DNA from: Ch67 sp041395845
Lineage (GTDB): Bacteria; Pseudomonadota; Gammaproteobacteria; Pseudomonadales; Ketobacteraceae
Direction of reading: 5' to 3'
DNA length: 64,000 nucleotides
Assembly (NCBI GenBank): GCA_041395845.1
Contig: JAWKZS010000005.1
Span: 175,032-239,031, forward strand
The notes beneath the pieces are model-generated. The model did not search any database. It was not told the DNA's origin and was given only the letters and a program-made list of their open reading frames with translations. Made by a program: the position numbers and the translations under genes. Below are positions 9,034-19,100 of the stretch, piece by piece (the stretch's first letter is position 1; the number at the start of each line of letters is the position of its first letter).

Positions 9034-9960
9034 TCACGCCGCCGGCATTGCCTGCTCCACGGCCGCACGATTGGTGAAAAACCCGTTCAGGTCACCATGC
9101 TCGCCGAACAGGCGGCTGCGCCACTGCTGCTCCACTGCTTCGGTACGCTGCTGGCTGGGGTGAAAACGGCGCGCCGCAAACGCCGGCACATGTACCAGCA
9201 CACCACTGAGAAATCCCTTGCGTCCGAACAGCGCACGCGCCGCCTGACGGTGCGCCCGCACGTTGAACAGCTCACCCTGGCGCGCCGTGATCCACGCCCA
9301 GCTGAACAGCACGCTGGGCAGCAACAGCACCGCCACATAGGCCATCGCCAGCAGACGTTCCCGGTACGCGGTAACGCTGACCTGTTCATGCACATCGAAC
9401 ACCACCGACTTGTGTTCGAGTTCTTCCACCGCATGCCAGCTCCACAGCTGCAGCATGTCGGCATCGGAACTGTTGCGGAATTCGGTGTTGGTCAGCCACT
9501 GTTCGGCCAGATGGGCGGTGAAATGTTCCATATAACTGGTGCAGGCCAGTTGCTGCTGCGGTGACAGCCGTTCCAGCAGTCCAAGGCTGAAGCGGATCAT
9601 CCGGTCCGCCATGGCGATATCAAACCCGTTGGCGGCAAACCATTCGTTCAGCCGTTCGTGCTCGCGGCCGTGAATCGCCTCCTGGCCAATAAATCCGGAC
9701 ACCTGCGCTTTCAGGCGCGGATCGCTGATCTGATCGCGAAAGCGCCGTGCCGACTCCACAAAAAAACGCTCACCGGGCGGAAAGATGGCCGAGAACACCG
9801 CAAACAGCGCGTTACAGGTAGGATTGCCGTTGTAGAACGGATATTTCGTCTTGCCTTCCGGCAGCGGAAACTTCATCAAACGCGGCGGAATCCCCACGCT
9901 GGCGCCGTTGCCCTTGCGGGCTTCCTGACTCATGAAGCGGCGCGTGTTTTCTTCGTTCAT
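9034..9960 (-). CDS. Ferritin-like metal-dependent hydrolase (PF10118-type)
   Basis: 308 aa from the ATG at 9960, chosen over the upstream ATG at 9984 because AGGAG lies about 7 nt ahead of it. Metal-ligand patterns are visible: GQEAIHGREHERLNEWF, MEHFTAHLAEQWL and WHAVEELEHKSVVFDV, that is ExxH-type pairs on helices as in diiron ferritin-like folds. A hydrophobic segment AMAYVAVLLLPSVLFSWAWI follows. Proteins of this family are annotated as predicted metal-dependent hydrolases and often sit among lipid genes; the reaction is not established. It is convergent with the lipoprotein gene and transcribed away from the amidoligase locus promoter, probably as its own unit. Confidence 0.8.
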   Translation of the reverse strand: MNEENTRRFMSQEARKGNGASVGIPPRLMKFPLPEGKTKYPFYNGNPTCNALFAVFSAIFPPGERFFVESARRFRDQISDPRLKAQVSGFIGQEAIHGREHERLNEWFAANGFDIAMADRMIRFSLGLLERLSPQQQLACTSYMEHFTAHLAEQWLTNTEFRNSSDADMLQLWSWHAVEELEHKSVVFDVHEQVSVTAYRERLLAMAYVAVLLLPSVLFSWAWITARQGELFNVRAHRQAARALFGRKGFLSGVLVHVPAFAARRFHPSQQRTEAVEQQWRSRLFGEHGDLNGFFTNRAAVEQAMPAA

Positions 9961-10062
9961 TCTGCGACTCCTGCGGTACGACAATGGATCGGAAAACCCT
10001 TATCGGACTATAGGTCGCGCAGTTGTTCGGATTCAATTCGGGTAGGAAAACACGGTTTTGCG

Positions 10063-10082
10063 CGGATGGCCCGGGCCATCCG
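10063..10082. repeat. Perfect 20-bp GC-rich palindrome
   Basis: CGGATGGCCC followed by its exact complement GGGCCATCCG lies in the 172-nt gap between the amidoligase locus and the ferritin-like gene. There is no T-run beside it, so it is not a clear intrinsic terminator. It could be a REP-like element or an attenuator at the end of the five-gene operon. Confidence 0.5.
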
Positions 10083-10132
10083 GTGAATGCAGAACCAGGA
10101 ATAGTCGGATTTGCCAGCGCACTGGCGCGGGA

Positions 10133-11098
10133 TTACCCCGCCGCCTGCGACTGCACCTGTTTGTTGACGCGACCACTGAGGAAATAGTTGTCCGCCAGGG
10201 CGTTGTGGATGCCGTTGAATTCGATCTGCAACTGGTCGATGAAATCGTGCAGCATTTTCTGGTCGTAGGCGTTGAGTTCCGCCGCCTGGATGGTGCGCAT
10301 CAGGGCGTGGATCTTGCGCAGCACTGCTTCGTAGTTCGGTAGCTGCACTACACACTGTTCCAGTTGCTGCACGCAGAAATAAATCGAACGCGGAAACTTG
10401 GTGGACTGGAACAGGAATTTCAATACATCTGCCCGCCGTACCCGCGCCTGCATCGCCTGCCGGTACATCTGGTACGCAGTGAGCGACTTCAGCACGCTCA
10501 TCCACTGGATATTTTCGAACGGCCGCAATTCCAGATTTTCACCGGTAAGCAGATTGGCGGTACGCACATCGACAATGCGCGAGGTCATGTCGGCACGTTC
10601 CAGATTGCGGCCCATGCGGATGAACAGATAACCCTGATCCTGGTTCATGGTGCCGGCAAGCAGGCCGGTAATGGTCTGGTTGCGCAGAATGATTTCTTTC
10701 AGGTAACTGAAGCGGCCGCGCTTGGACAGACCGGATGCCAGCTGATCCTTGGCGAAATAATTCAGCGCGTTGATCTGTTCCCAGGCTTCACGGGGAATCA
10801 CGTCGCGAATGGTGCGGGCATTTTCCCGGGCATAACTCAGCGAATTGGCAATCGACACCGGGCTGCTGGCATCGCTCACCAGGTATTTCAGTACGGTGCG
10901 TTCATCAAAATTGTCGTTCTGCTGCAGATAGACATCGCGGGTACCGGTGATATCGATCAACGGCTCCCAACCCAGCTGGGTTTTCTTGGGAATATCCAGC
11001 AGCAGGTTGGCATTCACGTTGATCAGGCGCGCCATGTTCTCGGCACGCTCCAGATAGCGGGACATCCAGAACAGGGTTTCAGCAACACGGGCCAGCAT
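10133..11098 (-). CDS. Alpha-E domain protein
   Basis: 321 aa, all-helical, family length normal. The N-terminal signature MLARVAETLFWMSRYLERAENMARLINV is that of alpha-E (COG2307/DUF403) proteins. The start codon shares a nucleotide with the stop of the ATP-grasp gene upstream (TAATG at 11096-11100), so translation is coupled. In the family, alpha-E proteins accompany circularly permuted ATP-grasp ligases and transglutaminases in predicted peptide-tagging systems, probably as scaffold or partner. A second alpha-E module is fused to the ATP-grasp at 13449. Biochemical function not established. Confidence 0.93.
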   Translation of the reverse strand: MLARVAETLFWMSRYLERAENMARLINVNANLLLDIPKKTQLGWEPLIDITGTRDVYLQQNDNFDERTVLKYLVSDASSPVSIANSLSYARENARTIRDVIPREAWEQINALNYFAKDQLASGLSKRGRFSYLKEIILRNQTITGLLAGTMNQDQGYLFIRMGRNLERADMTSRIVDVRTANLLTGENLELRPFENIQWMSVLKSLTAYQMYRQAMQARVRRADVLKFLFQSTKFPRSIYFCVQQLEQCVVQLPNYEAVLRKIHALMRTIQAAELNAYDQKMLHDFIDQLQIEFNGIHNALADNYFLSGRVNKQVQSQAAG

Positions 11099-12549
11099 TA
11101 CTTGTCCTCCTCCACGATCCAGGTGTCTTTGCTGCCACCACCCTGGGATGAATTCACCACCAGCGAGCCTTTGCGCAGTGCAACGCGGGTGAGGCCGCCC
11201 ATGGTGACGTTGATGTTGTCGCTGCTGAGAATGAACGGCCGCAGGTCCACGTGGCGCGGCTCAACATGATCACCCACCAGCGTCGGCACTGTCGACAGTG
11301 ACAGGGTCGGCTGTGCAATGTAGTTACGCGGATCGGCCTTGATCAGGCCGGCGAATTTTTCCCGTTCTTTCTTGCTCGCCGCCGGGCCGATCATCATGCC
11401 GTAACCGCCGGATTCGTTAGCGGGTTTCACCACCAGCTTGTCGAGATTCTTCAGCACGTATTCGCGCTCGTTGTCGTACATGCAGCGATAGGTGGGCACG
11501 TTGGGCAGGATCACGTCCTCGCCCAGATAGTATTTGATGATTTCCGGCACGAAGGCGTACACCACCTTGTCATCCGCCACGCCGGCACCGGGCGCATTGG
11601 CCAGGGCCACGTTGCCTTTTTTCCAGGCCCGCATCAGGCCCGGCACGCCCAAGGTTGATTCAGGGTTGAAGGCATCCGGGTCCAGGAACAGATCGTCGAT
11701 GCGACGATAGATCACATCCACCCGCTGCAGTCCTTCAACGGTGCGCATATAAACGCAGTCGTCCTTTTCCACCACCAGATCGCGGCCTTCCACCAGTTCG
11801 CAACCCATCTGCTGGGCCAGGTAGGCGTGTTCGAAATAGGCGGAGTTGTAGATGCCCGGTGTCAGCACCACCACTTCGGGATAGTCCGCCGGACGCGGTG
11901 ACAGCGACGCCAGCATGTCAAACAGTTGCGACGGGTAATCGTCTACCGGCTGGATGCTCATGGCTTCGAACATTTCCGGGAATACGCGCTTCATCACCGA
12001 GCGGTTTTCCAGCATGTAGGACACACCGGAGGGCACCCGCAGGTTATCTTCCAGCACGTACATGGTGCCGTCTCCGTCGCGCACCAGATCCGAACCGCAG
12101 ATGTGGGCCCAGATGTTCAGCGGCGGATTCACGCCGATGCATTCCTTGCGGAAATTCACCGAGTTGGCGAGCAGCTCCGCCGGAAAGACCTTGTCCTTGA
12201 TGATCTTCTGGTCGTGATACAGATCGTTGATGAACAGGTTGAGCGCCCGCACCCGCTGCTTGAGGCCTTTTTCGATGCCATCCCATTCGGATTTGGCGAT
12301 GATGCGGGGGATGATGTCGAAGGGCCAGGAGCGATCGATGGAGCCTTCTTCCTGGGTGTAAACGGTGAAGGTGATGCCCATTTCCTTGATGGACAGTTCC
12401 GACGCCGCGCGCAGGCTTTCGAGTTCTTCACTCGCCAGGCTGGTCAGATAGCTGGCCAGGGCGGCGGCGCTGGGGCGCGGTTTGCCCGTGGGCTGGATCA
12501 GTTCATCAAAAAAAGTGCCGACTTCGTATTCTTTCCAGTTGATAGGCAT
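11098..12549 (-). CDS. Circularly permuted ATP-grasp ligase (COG2308), intact type
   Basis: 483 aa. Family motifs include PGIYNSAYFEHAYLAQQMG, IYRRIDDLFLDP, and the nucleotide-binding loop VVKPANESGGYGMMIG (about residues 373-388), then MGGLTRVALRKGSLVVNSSQGGGSKDTWIVEE at the end. The Lys-Pro and the glycine-rich GGYG loop needed for ATP are present, unlike in the fused paralogue at 13449. Comparative genomics places this family among amidoligases that add amino acids or peptides to a target. It is followed by the alpha-E gene with stop/start overlap, and the transglutaminase ends 21 nt upstream. The target substrate is unknown. Confidence 0.93.
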   Translation of the reverse strand: MPINWKEYEVGTFFDELIQPTGKPRPSAAALASYLTSLASEELESLRAASELSIKEMGITFTVYTQEEGSIDRSWPFDIIPRIIAKSEWDGIEKGLKQRVRALNLFINDLYHDQKIIKDKVFPAELLANSVNFRKECIGVNPPLNIWAHICGSDLVRDGDGTMYVLEDNLRVPSGVSYMLENRSVMKRVFPEMFEAMSIQPVDDYPSQLFDMLASLSPRPADYPEVVVLTPGIYNSAYFEHAYLAQQMGCELVEGRDLVVEKDDCVYMRTVEGLQRVDVIYRRIDDLFLDPDAFNPESTLGVPGLMRAWKKGNVALANAPGAGVADDKVVYAFVPEIIKYYLGEDVILPNVPTYRCMYDNEREYVLKNLDKLVVKPANESGGYGMMIGPAASKKEREKFAGLIKADPRNYIAQPTLSLSTVPTLVGDHVEPRHVDLRPFILSSDNINVTMGGLTRVALRKGSLVVNSSQGGGSKDTWIVEEDK

Positions 12550-12570
12550 AGAGTCTTCTTGGGTGGACTG

Positions 12571-13452
12571 TCAGATTTCGATGCGATCCACATCGACGGA
12601 CACCGCTAGACGGTGCTGGTCGCCGCCGTAAATCACACCTTTCAGTGGGGTGACATCTGCAAAATCCCGGCCAATCGCTACGGTAATGTACTGGGCGCTG
12701 GGCATCTGGTTGTTGGTGGGGTCGAAGCCGACCCAGCCATCATCCAGCATGTGCACCGCATACCAGGCATGGGATGCGTCGGCCCCGGCCAGGCGGGGCT
12801 GGCCCGGTGGCGGCACCGTTTCCAGATAGCCGCTGACATAGCTGGCGGCAATGCCCATCGAACGCAGGCAGGCAATACCCAGGTGGGCAAAGTCCTGACA
12901 TACGCCACGCTTTTGCTGGAACACCGTGGCCAGCGGCGTGCTGATATTGGTCGCCGTTGGATCATAGACAAATTCCCCGTGAATCCGTTGCATCAGTTCG
13001 TTGCAGCATTCCAGCAGGGAACGCTGGGGCGTGAAGATCTGCTGCGCCAGGGCGCGGGCTTCTGGCAGCAGCGGCACCAGCGGCGATGGCAGCAGGAATT
13101 CGCGGATCGGCAGCAGGTCGGGCAGGGTGGTGGTCTGCAGGCTGTCGCGCACGTATTCCCACGGGCAATCGGCACTGAACAGAAACTGGCGCGACGGATC
13201 GAGTACCTGCACATCGCTGTACACCGACACGGTGAGTTCCTTGTGGGGCTGCAGGATGTCGAAACTGGTGACCTGGTTGCCGTAGTAGTCGAAGCGCTTG
13301 TGCACCGAATCGGGTTGCGGGTGAATCACGAAACGGTTGCGCGCACAGGTTTGGTGCGTGTTGTTCAGCGGTGACATGCGGGCTTCGTTGAAACACAGCG
13401 ACACCGGGCTGCTGTACTGGTAGTGAGTCGTATGTTTAATTCTGAATTTCAT
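12571..13452 (-). CDS. Transglutaminase-like cysteine protease-fold protein
   Basis: 293 aa. An N-terminal transglutaminase-associated domain (MKFRIKHTTHYQYSSPV) is followed by the core with a full catalytic triad: Cys185 in RGVCQDFAHL, His228 in ASHAWYAVHM and Asp244 in VGFDPTNN. No signal peptide. Its start overlaps the stop of the ATP-grasp/alpha-E fusion by 4 nt. In these loci the transglutaminase-fold enzyme is thought to hydrolyse or transfer the peptide linkage made by the ATP-grasp enzyme, which would make the system reversible. That role is predicted, not shown. Confidence 0.93.
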   Translation of the reverse strand: MKFRIKHTTHYQYSSPVSLCFNEARMSPLNNTHQTCARNRFVIHPQPDSVHKRFDYYGNQVTSFDILQPHKELTVSVYSDVQVLDPSRQFLFSADCPWEYVRDSLQTTTLPDLLPIREFLLPSPLVPLLPEARALAQQIFTPQRSLLECCNELMQRIHGEFVYDPTATNISTPLATVFQQKRGVCQDFAHLGIACLRSMGIAASYVSGYLETVPPPGQPRLAGADASHAWYAVHMLDDGWVGFDPTNNQMPSAQYITVAIGRDFADVTPLKGVIYGGDQHRLAVSVDVDRIEI

Positions 13453-16058
13453 ACACTTAGCTCGATCCGGGTGGGCGCCAGCTGACGCGCGCTCTGGGTG
13501 TGGCTGAAGTATTTTTCGGTCAGCAGGGCGGAAATCTTGCTCAGCCGCCGCTCCACGTTATTGAGCAGTTTGTCCAAATGGATGCGGGTGTTGGTGTCTT
13601 CAGTGAGCCGGGACAGCTTTTCCGCTTCCGCCAGCTTCAAATCGGTGCTCACCTGCAGAATCAGCCGCTGTTCGCGGCTGAGCTGGTGCGAGCCCAGCGG
13701 CTTGGTCAGCGGTGGCAGCTTGGCCAGTTTCTGGCTGATCTGTTCCACCTGATAGGCCAGGGAACGGGGATGCTGTACATCCAGCAGCAGCAGATCCAGT
13801 ACGGTCATGACCTGTTGCAGGGCACGGTAGCGACGCCGGTGAGTGTTCAGGCTGGCCTGGTTGAGCAGCACGGCTTCCAGGGTCAGGTGCTCCACCACCT
13901 CTGCCTGCGGATGCACCAGGCTGTTGCGCAGGATGTTCACCAGCTGCAGCGCCCGTTCCAGCCGCCGCCCCAGGGTCAGCATGTACCAGCCGCTTTCGTG
14001 GGGCATGCTTTCCTGGGTCTGGCCAAAGAACGCCATCAGCGAGCCGATCAGGGTATCCAGCTCATTCTGCAGCAGGCCGAAATCGTCCGGACTGCCCGCC
14101 AGATGCTGGATGGTGCTGTCGATGGTATCGATCACCCGCCAGGTGTCCGCCGACCACAGATCGCGCACGTTGAACGCGCTCTGCATGAACGAATCAAGGG
14201 TGCCGATCAGGCTGGAACGCTGGCTGCGGTTGAGCGCCATTTCCAGAATCCGCGGCCGGGGATTGGTCAGCTGCTTGTCGGCATCTTCGCCGGTAAAACC
14301 CGGGTACATCCCGGTCAGGTGGGTGAGGGTCACCAGCATCTGCCGCAACACCGCCAGATCGGCATCGTCGCCGTAGTCATCGAAGTCCGCCAGCTTGCTG
14401 ATGGCGGTGCGCAGCAGGCGCAGGGTACCCTCGGCCCGCTCGGCATAGCGGCCGACCCAGAACAGGTTTTCGCCGGAACGGGACGGCAGCGCGCCTTCGC
14501 CCAGCATCACCAGATCGCCGGGCCGCGCCGTGGGCCACAGGCTGACCTGATGCACCGGCTTGTCCGCCAGAATCCAGGTGTCCTTGGACAGACCGCCGGC
14601 CTGATTGGAAATGAACAGGCTGTCGGCGTCCGGCGCCACCCGGGTCAGGCCGCCGGGCATGACATCGTAGTCGCCCTGGTGGGCCGTCAGGAACGCCCGC
14701 AGCAACACCCGGCGCGGTGCAATAGACCCCTCTGACAATGAAGGTGCCGTGGAACAACTGAGCACTTCCTGGCCCACATACAGGTAGGGTGCGGCCAGAA
14801 TCCGCTGTTTGAGCTGCTCCAGTTCGGCCGGCTTGAGCTGGGAGGCAAAGATCGACGGCGCCCGCCGGTCGATGCCCTTGATCACCAGTTTGGGCAGATT
14901 GGCGAGTACATGATCGCGTTCCTTTTTCTGGCCGCACCACCAGGTGGCGGCGGACGGCAGCATGATTTCTTCCCCCAGCCAGTGCCGGCAGATGCTGGGC
15001 AGAAACGGCATGATGCCGGGATTTTCCAGCACGCTGGCCCCCAGCGGATTGGCGATGATCACATTGCCCAGCCGCGCCGCCTGCAACAGGCCCGGCACTC
15101 CCAGATGGGAATCCTCGCGCAGTTCCAGCGGATCGCAGAAGGTGTCATCCACCCGCCGCACGATGATGTCCACCTGCTTGAGTCCTTCGAGGGATTTCAG
15201 CCAGACCTTGCCGTCGCGCACGGTCAGGTCGTCACCCTGCACCAGATTGAAGCCCAGGTACGACGCCAGATAGGCATGTTCGAAATAGGTTTCGTTGCGG
15301 GGCCCCGGGGTCAGGATCACCACCCGGGGTTCTTCCTTGGCGTTGGGCAGCAGCCCCGCCAGGGTCGCACGCAGGTTACGGAAGAAGATCGACAGACGAT
15401 GCACCTGGGTGCGGCGGAATTCGTCCGCCATTACCCGGGTCATGGCCATGCGGGATTCCAGCGCATAACCGGCCCCGGACGGCGCCTGGGTCCGGTCCCC
15501 CAGCACCCACATGCGGCCATCGGGGCCACGGGCCAGATCGGTGGCGTACAGCAGCAGCTGGGGCATGTCTTCCTTGGGCACCTGATCACAGGGGCGCAGA
15601 AAGCCCTGGTGGGCGAATACCAGTTCCGGCGGCAGCAGGCCTTCCTTGATCAGGTGGCGTTCGCCGTACAGATCCCGGTACACCATGTCCAGCAGGCGGG
15701 CGCGCTGCTTGAGGCCGGCGCTGATCACTGCCCAGTCCGCCGATTTCAGCACCAGGGGCACCGGGTCCAGCTGCCAGGTACGCTGCTGGCCCTTGGGATC
15801 GTTGTAGATGTTGTAGGTGACACCGTTTTCCCGCAGCAGCCGCCGCGCTTCCAGCCGTCGGCGCTCCAGTTCGTCGCCGCCCAGCTCGGTCAGATCCCGC
15901 ATCAGCCGGCGCCAGTGCGCCTGCACGCCCGCCGGTTCGGCGTCCCACATTTCATCGTAACCACGCAACTGCTTGGGGTAGCCGGCCAACCGGGTTTCCA
16001 GTGTCGCCGCTGCTTCCACGCCCTGTGCCTTGCCTGGTGTATCCGTGGCCATCGTCAA
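13449..16058 (-). CDS. Fused circularly permuted ATP-grasp plus alpha-E protein, degenerate ATP loop
   Basis: 869 aa. Residues ~1-500 match the COG2308 ATP-grasp, with PGPRNETYFEHAYLASYLG, VRRVDDTFCDP and PGGLTRVAPDADSLFISNQAGGLSKDTWIL. Residues ~515-860 are an alpha-E domain (GENLFWVGRYAERAEGTLRLLR). Where the 483-aa paralogue has KPANESGGYGM, this protein has IKGIDRRAPSIFASQL, so the glycine-rich nucleotide loop is gone. It may be a regulatory or structural half of a heteromer rather than an active ligase (inference). The gene lies 43 nt after the large transglutaminase and overlaps the small one by 4 nt. Confidence 0.93.
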   Translation of the reverse strand: MTMATDTPGKAQGVEAAATLETRLAGYPKQLRGYDEMWDAEPAGVQAHWRRLMRDLTELGGDELERRRLEARRLLRENGVTYNIYNDPKGQQRTWQLDPVPLVLKSADWAVISAGLKQRARLLDMVYRDLYGERHLIKEGLLPPELVFAHQGFLRPCDQVPKEDMPQLLLYATDLARGPDGRMWVLGDRTQAPSGAGYALESRMAMTRVMADEFRRTQVHRLSIFFRNLRATLAGLLPNAKEEPRVVILTPGPRNETYFEHAYLASYLGFNLVQGDDLTVRDGKVWLKSLEGLKQVDIIVRRVDDTFCDPLELREDSHLGVPGLLQAARLGNVIIANPLGASVLENPGIMPFLPSICRHWLGEEIMLPSAATWWCGQKKERDHVLANLPKLVIKGIDRRAPSIFASQLKPAELEQLKQRILAAPYLYVGQEVLSCSTAPSLSEGSIAPRRVLLRAFLTAHQGDYDVMPGGLTRVAPDADSLFISNQAGGLSKDTWILADKPVHQVSLWPTARPGDLVMLGEGALPSRSGENLFWVGRYAERAEGTLRLLRTAISKLADFDDYGDDADLAVLRQMLVTLTHLTGMYPGFTGEDADKQLTNPRPRILEMALNRSQRSSLIGTLDSFMQSAFNVRDLWSADTWRVIDTIDSTIQHLAGSPDDFGLLQNELDTLIGSLMAFFGQTQESMPHESGWYMLTLGRRLERALQLVNILRNSLVHPQAEVVEHLTLEAVLLNQASLNTHRRRYRALQQVMTVLDLLLLDVQHPRSLAYQVEQISQKLAKLPPLTKPLGSHQLSREQRLILQVSTDLKLAEAEKLSRLTEDTNTRIHLDKLLNNVERRLSKISALLTEKYFSHTQSARQLAPTRIELSV

Positions 16059-16101
16059 TGCTCGGCTGCCTTATCGGTGCAAATGTTCCTGAGTATAACA
16101 C

Positions 16102-19100
16102 TCAGGACAAACGCCCCGGCCGGCGCAGGTCGAGGGTATAGGGATACTCGCGGTTGGTTTCCTCCGGTGGCGGACTCATCGGCTGCGGCGTGCGGCCATG
16201 GGGATAGAAGCGATCACCGCTGTTGAGGAACGGCCGCAGTTCCGGCGGCACCTCGATGGGCCCCTGGGTATGACCGATGCCCCAGTAACGGCTGATGCGG
16301 CGTCCTTCGGCCTCATAGGCGTTGACCGGGAAGGTGTCGTAACTGCGTCCGCCGGCATGATGCACGTGATAGGTACAACCACCCACCGAACGTCCGTTGA
16401 ACGTATCGATCAGATCGAACACCAGCGGCGAGTGCACACCGATAGTGGGATGCAGCGCCGACGGCGGCTGCCAGGCCCGGAACCGTACCCCGGCCACGTA
16501 TTCCCCTTCGGTACCGGTATAGCGCAACGGCACACTGCGGCCATTGCACGCCAGCACATAGCGGTTGTCACACAGGCCAGTCACCTTCACCTGGATGCGC
16601 TCCACCGACGAATCGACGAAGCGGGCGGTACCGCTGCTCACCACTTCCTCACCCATCACATGCCAGGGTTCGATGGCCGCCTGCAGCTCGATCTTGATGT
16701 CGCCGATACGGGTGCGCCCGTAATGGGGGAAACGGAATTCCAGGAACGGATCCAGCCACTCCGCGCGGAACGGATAGCCGCTCTGCTGCATGAACTCGCA
16801 CACGTTCTTCACGTCTTCCATCACGAAATGCGGCAGCATGAAACGGTCGTGCAGTTCGGTGCGCCAGCGCACCAGTTTGTGCTTGTACGGCTGCTTCCAG
16901 AACATCGCCACCAGGGTGCGCAACAGCAGCATCTGCACCAGACTCATGCGGGCGTGGGGCGGCATTTCGAAACCGCGGAATTCCAGAATCCCCAGCCGCC
17001 CCGTCGGTGAATCCGGCGAGTAGAGTTTGTCGATGCAGAATTCGCTGCGGTGGGTGTTACCGGAAATATCCACCAGCAGATTGCGCAGCAGCCGGTCCAC
17101 CAGCCAGGGCTGGTTGATTTCGCCTTCCGGCATCTGCGAAAACGCAATTTCCAGTTCGTACAGACTTTCGTTGCGGCCTTCGTCCACCCTCGGCGCCTGG
17201 GACGTAGGGCCGATAAACATGCCGGAAAACAGATACGACAATCCGGGATGGTGCTGCCAGAAGGTGATCAGGCTGCGCAGCACATCGGGCCGGCGCAGCA
17301 GCGGGGAATCCGCCGGCGTGGCGCCACCCAACGTGACATGGTTGCCACCGCCAGTGCCGGTGTGACGGCCATCGAGCAGGAATTTTTCGGTGCCCAGGCG
17401 TGACTTGCGGGCGATGTCGTAAAGGTCGTGGGTATTCTTCTGCAGTTCATCCCAGCTGTGCATCGGGTGAATATTCACTTCGATCACACCCGGATCCGGC
17501 GTGACCATGAATTTTTCCAGACGCAGATCCTTGGGCGGCGAATAGCCTTCCAGCACCACCGGCATGCTCAGCTTGGCGGCGGCGGATTCGATGGCATGCA
17601 CCAGCGCAATAAACTGTTCACCGTGGGTCAGCGGCGGCAGGAACACGAACAGTACACCGTTGCGGGCCTCGACACAGAGCGCGGTCTGGATGAACTGTTC
17701 CTTCTCGTTTTTCTCGCTGGTGTGATTGGCCTCGATCGGCATCAGGTTGGGCGGAAAATACGGCAGCGTTCCTGCATCCTCGAACAGGCTCATGGGCTGG
17801 TGGTATTCACGCCTGGATGGCGGCAGCCAGTGGATCACTTCCAGCGGCAGACGCATGCCGATCGGTGAATCGCCGGGCACCAGATGCAGGTGGCCGCGAC
17901 GGAACGTCCAGCTGCAGCTGTGCCAGCTGTTGTCGTAGTAATCCCAGCTCAGCGGCAAGGTGTATCCCACCGGCTGATCCAGCCCACGCTGCAGATGCTC
18001 CAGCAGCCGTTTGCGTTCGGCATCCAGTTTCAGGTTCTTGGCCAGCGGATCGAACTCCGCCGGCAGATTGCCTTCCTGCCACAGGTAATACACCGCGTCT
18101 TCATAAGCCGGCAGGATGAAGCGTTCCGGCAGTTTCAGTTCATGGCCCAGCTGCTTCATGAACTGTTCGGCGTTGCGCACGGTGAAACCGTAATCGTGGT
18201 TCGGGTCGGCCATCAGCGCCGGATTGTGCCACAGCGGATAGCCATCCTTGCGCCAGTAACAGGCGTACTGCCAGCGCGGCAGCGGTTCACCGGGATACCA
18301 CTTGCCCTGGCCATAATGCTTCACGCCGCCGGTGGCAAAATGCTTCTGCATCGCCAGGAACAGACTGTGGGCCAGCTTGCGCTTGGCCGGGCTGTCGGCA
18401 GTGGTGTTCCACTCCGGACCTTCCATGTCATCGATGGACACGAAGGTCGGCTCGCCACCCATGGTCAGCCGCACATCGCCGGCGATCAGTTCTTCATCCA
18501 CCCGATGACCCAACGCCTGGATGTGGTCCCACTGCTCATCGGTATACGGCTTGGTCACGCGGGGATCTTCGTGGATGCGATCCACCACGTTGGCATATTC
18601 GAATTCCACTTCGCACTTGCCGGTGGCGCCGGTGACAGGCGCTGCGCTTACCGGGTCGGGGGTGCAGGCCAGCGGAATGTGACCTTCGCCTGCAAACAGG
18701 CCGGAGGTGGGATCCAGCCCGATCCAGCCGGCCCCCGGCACATACACTTCACACCAGGCGTGCAGGTCGGTGAAATCCGCCGTTGGGCCGCTGGGCCCGT
18801 CCAAGGACTCCACATCCGGTTTCAGCTGCACCAGATAGCCGGACACAAAGCGCGCGGCCAGGCCAAGGCGACGCAGGATCTGCACCAGCAGAAACGCCGA
18901 ATCCCGACACGAGCCCTTGCGCAGTTGCAGGGTTTCCTCGCAGGTCTGCACCCCCGGCTCCATACGGATGCAATATTCAATGTGGTTGTACAGCGCCTGA
19001 TTCAATTCCACCAGAAAGTTGACGATGTTGCGCGGCGTGCGGTCCACCGTCGTCATGTAATCCAGCAGCAGCGGGCCGGATTCCTTGATTTCCAGATAGG

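Noticed and set aside
13500..14735. Open frame of ~410 codons antisense to the ATP-grasp/alpha-E fusion
   Set aside because: No recognisable domain; the opposite strand has clear family motifs throughout.
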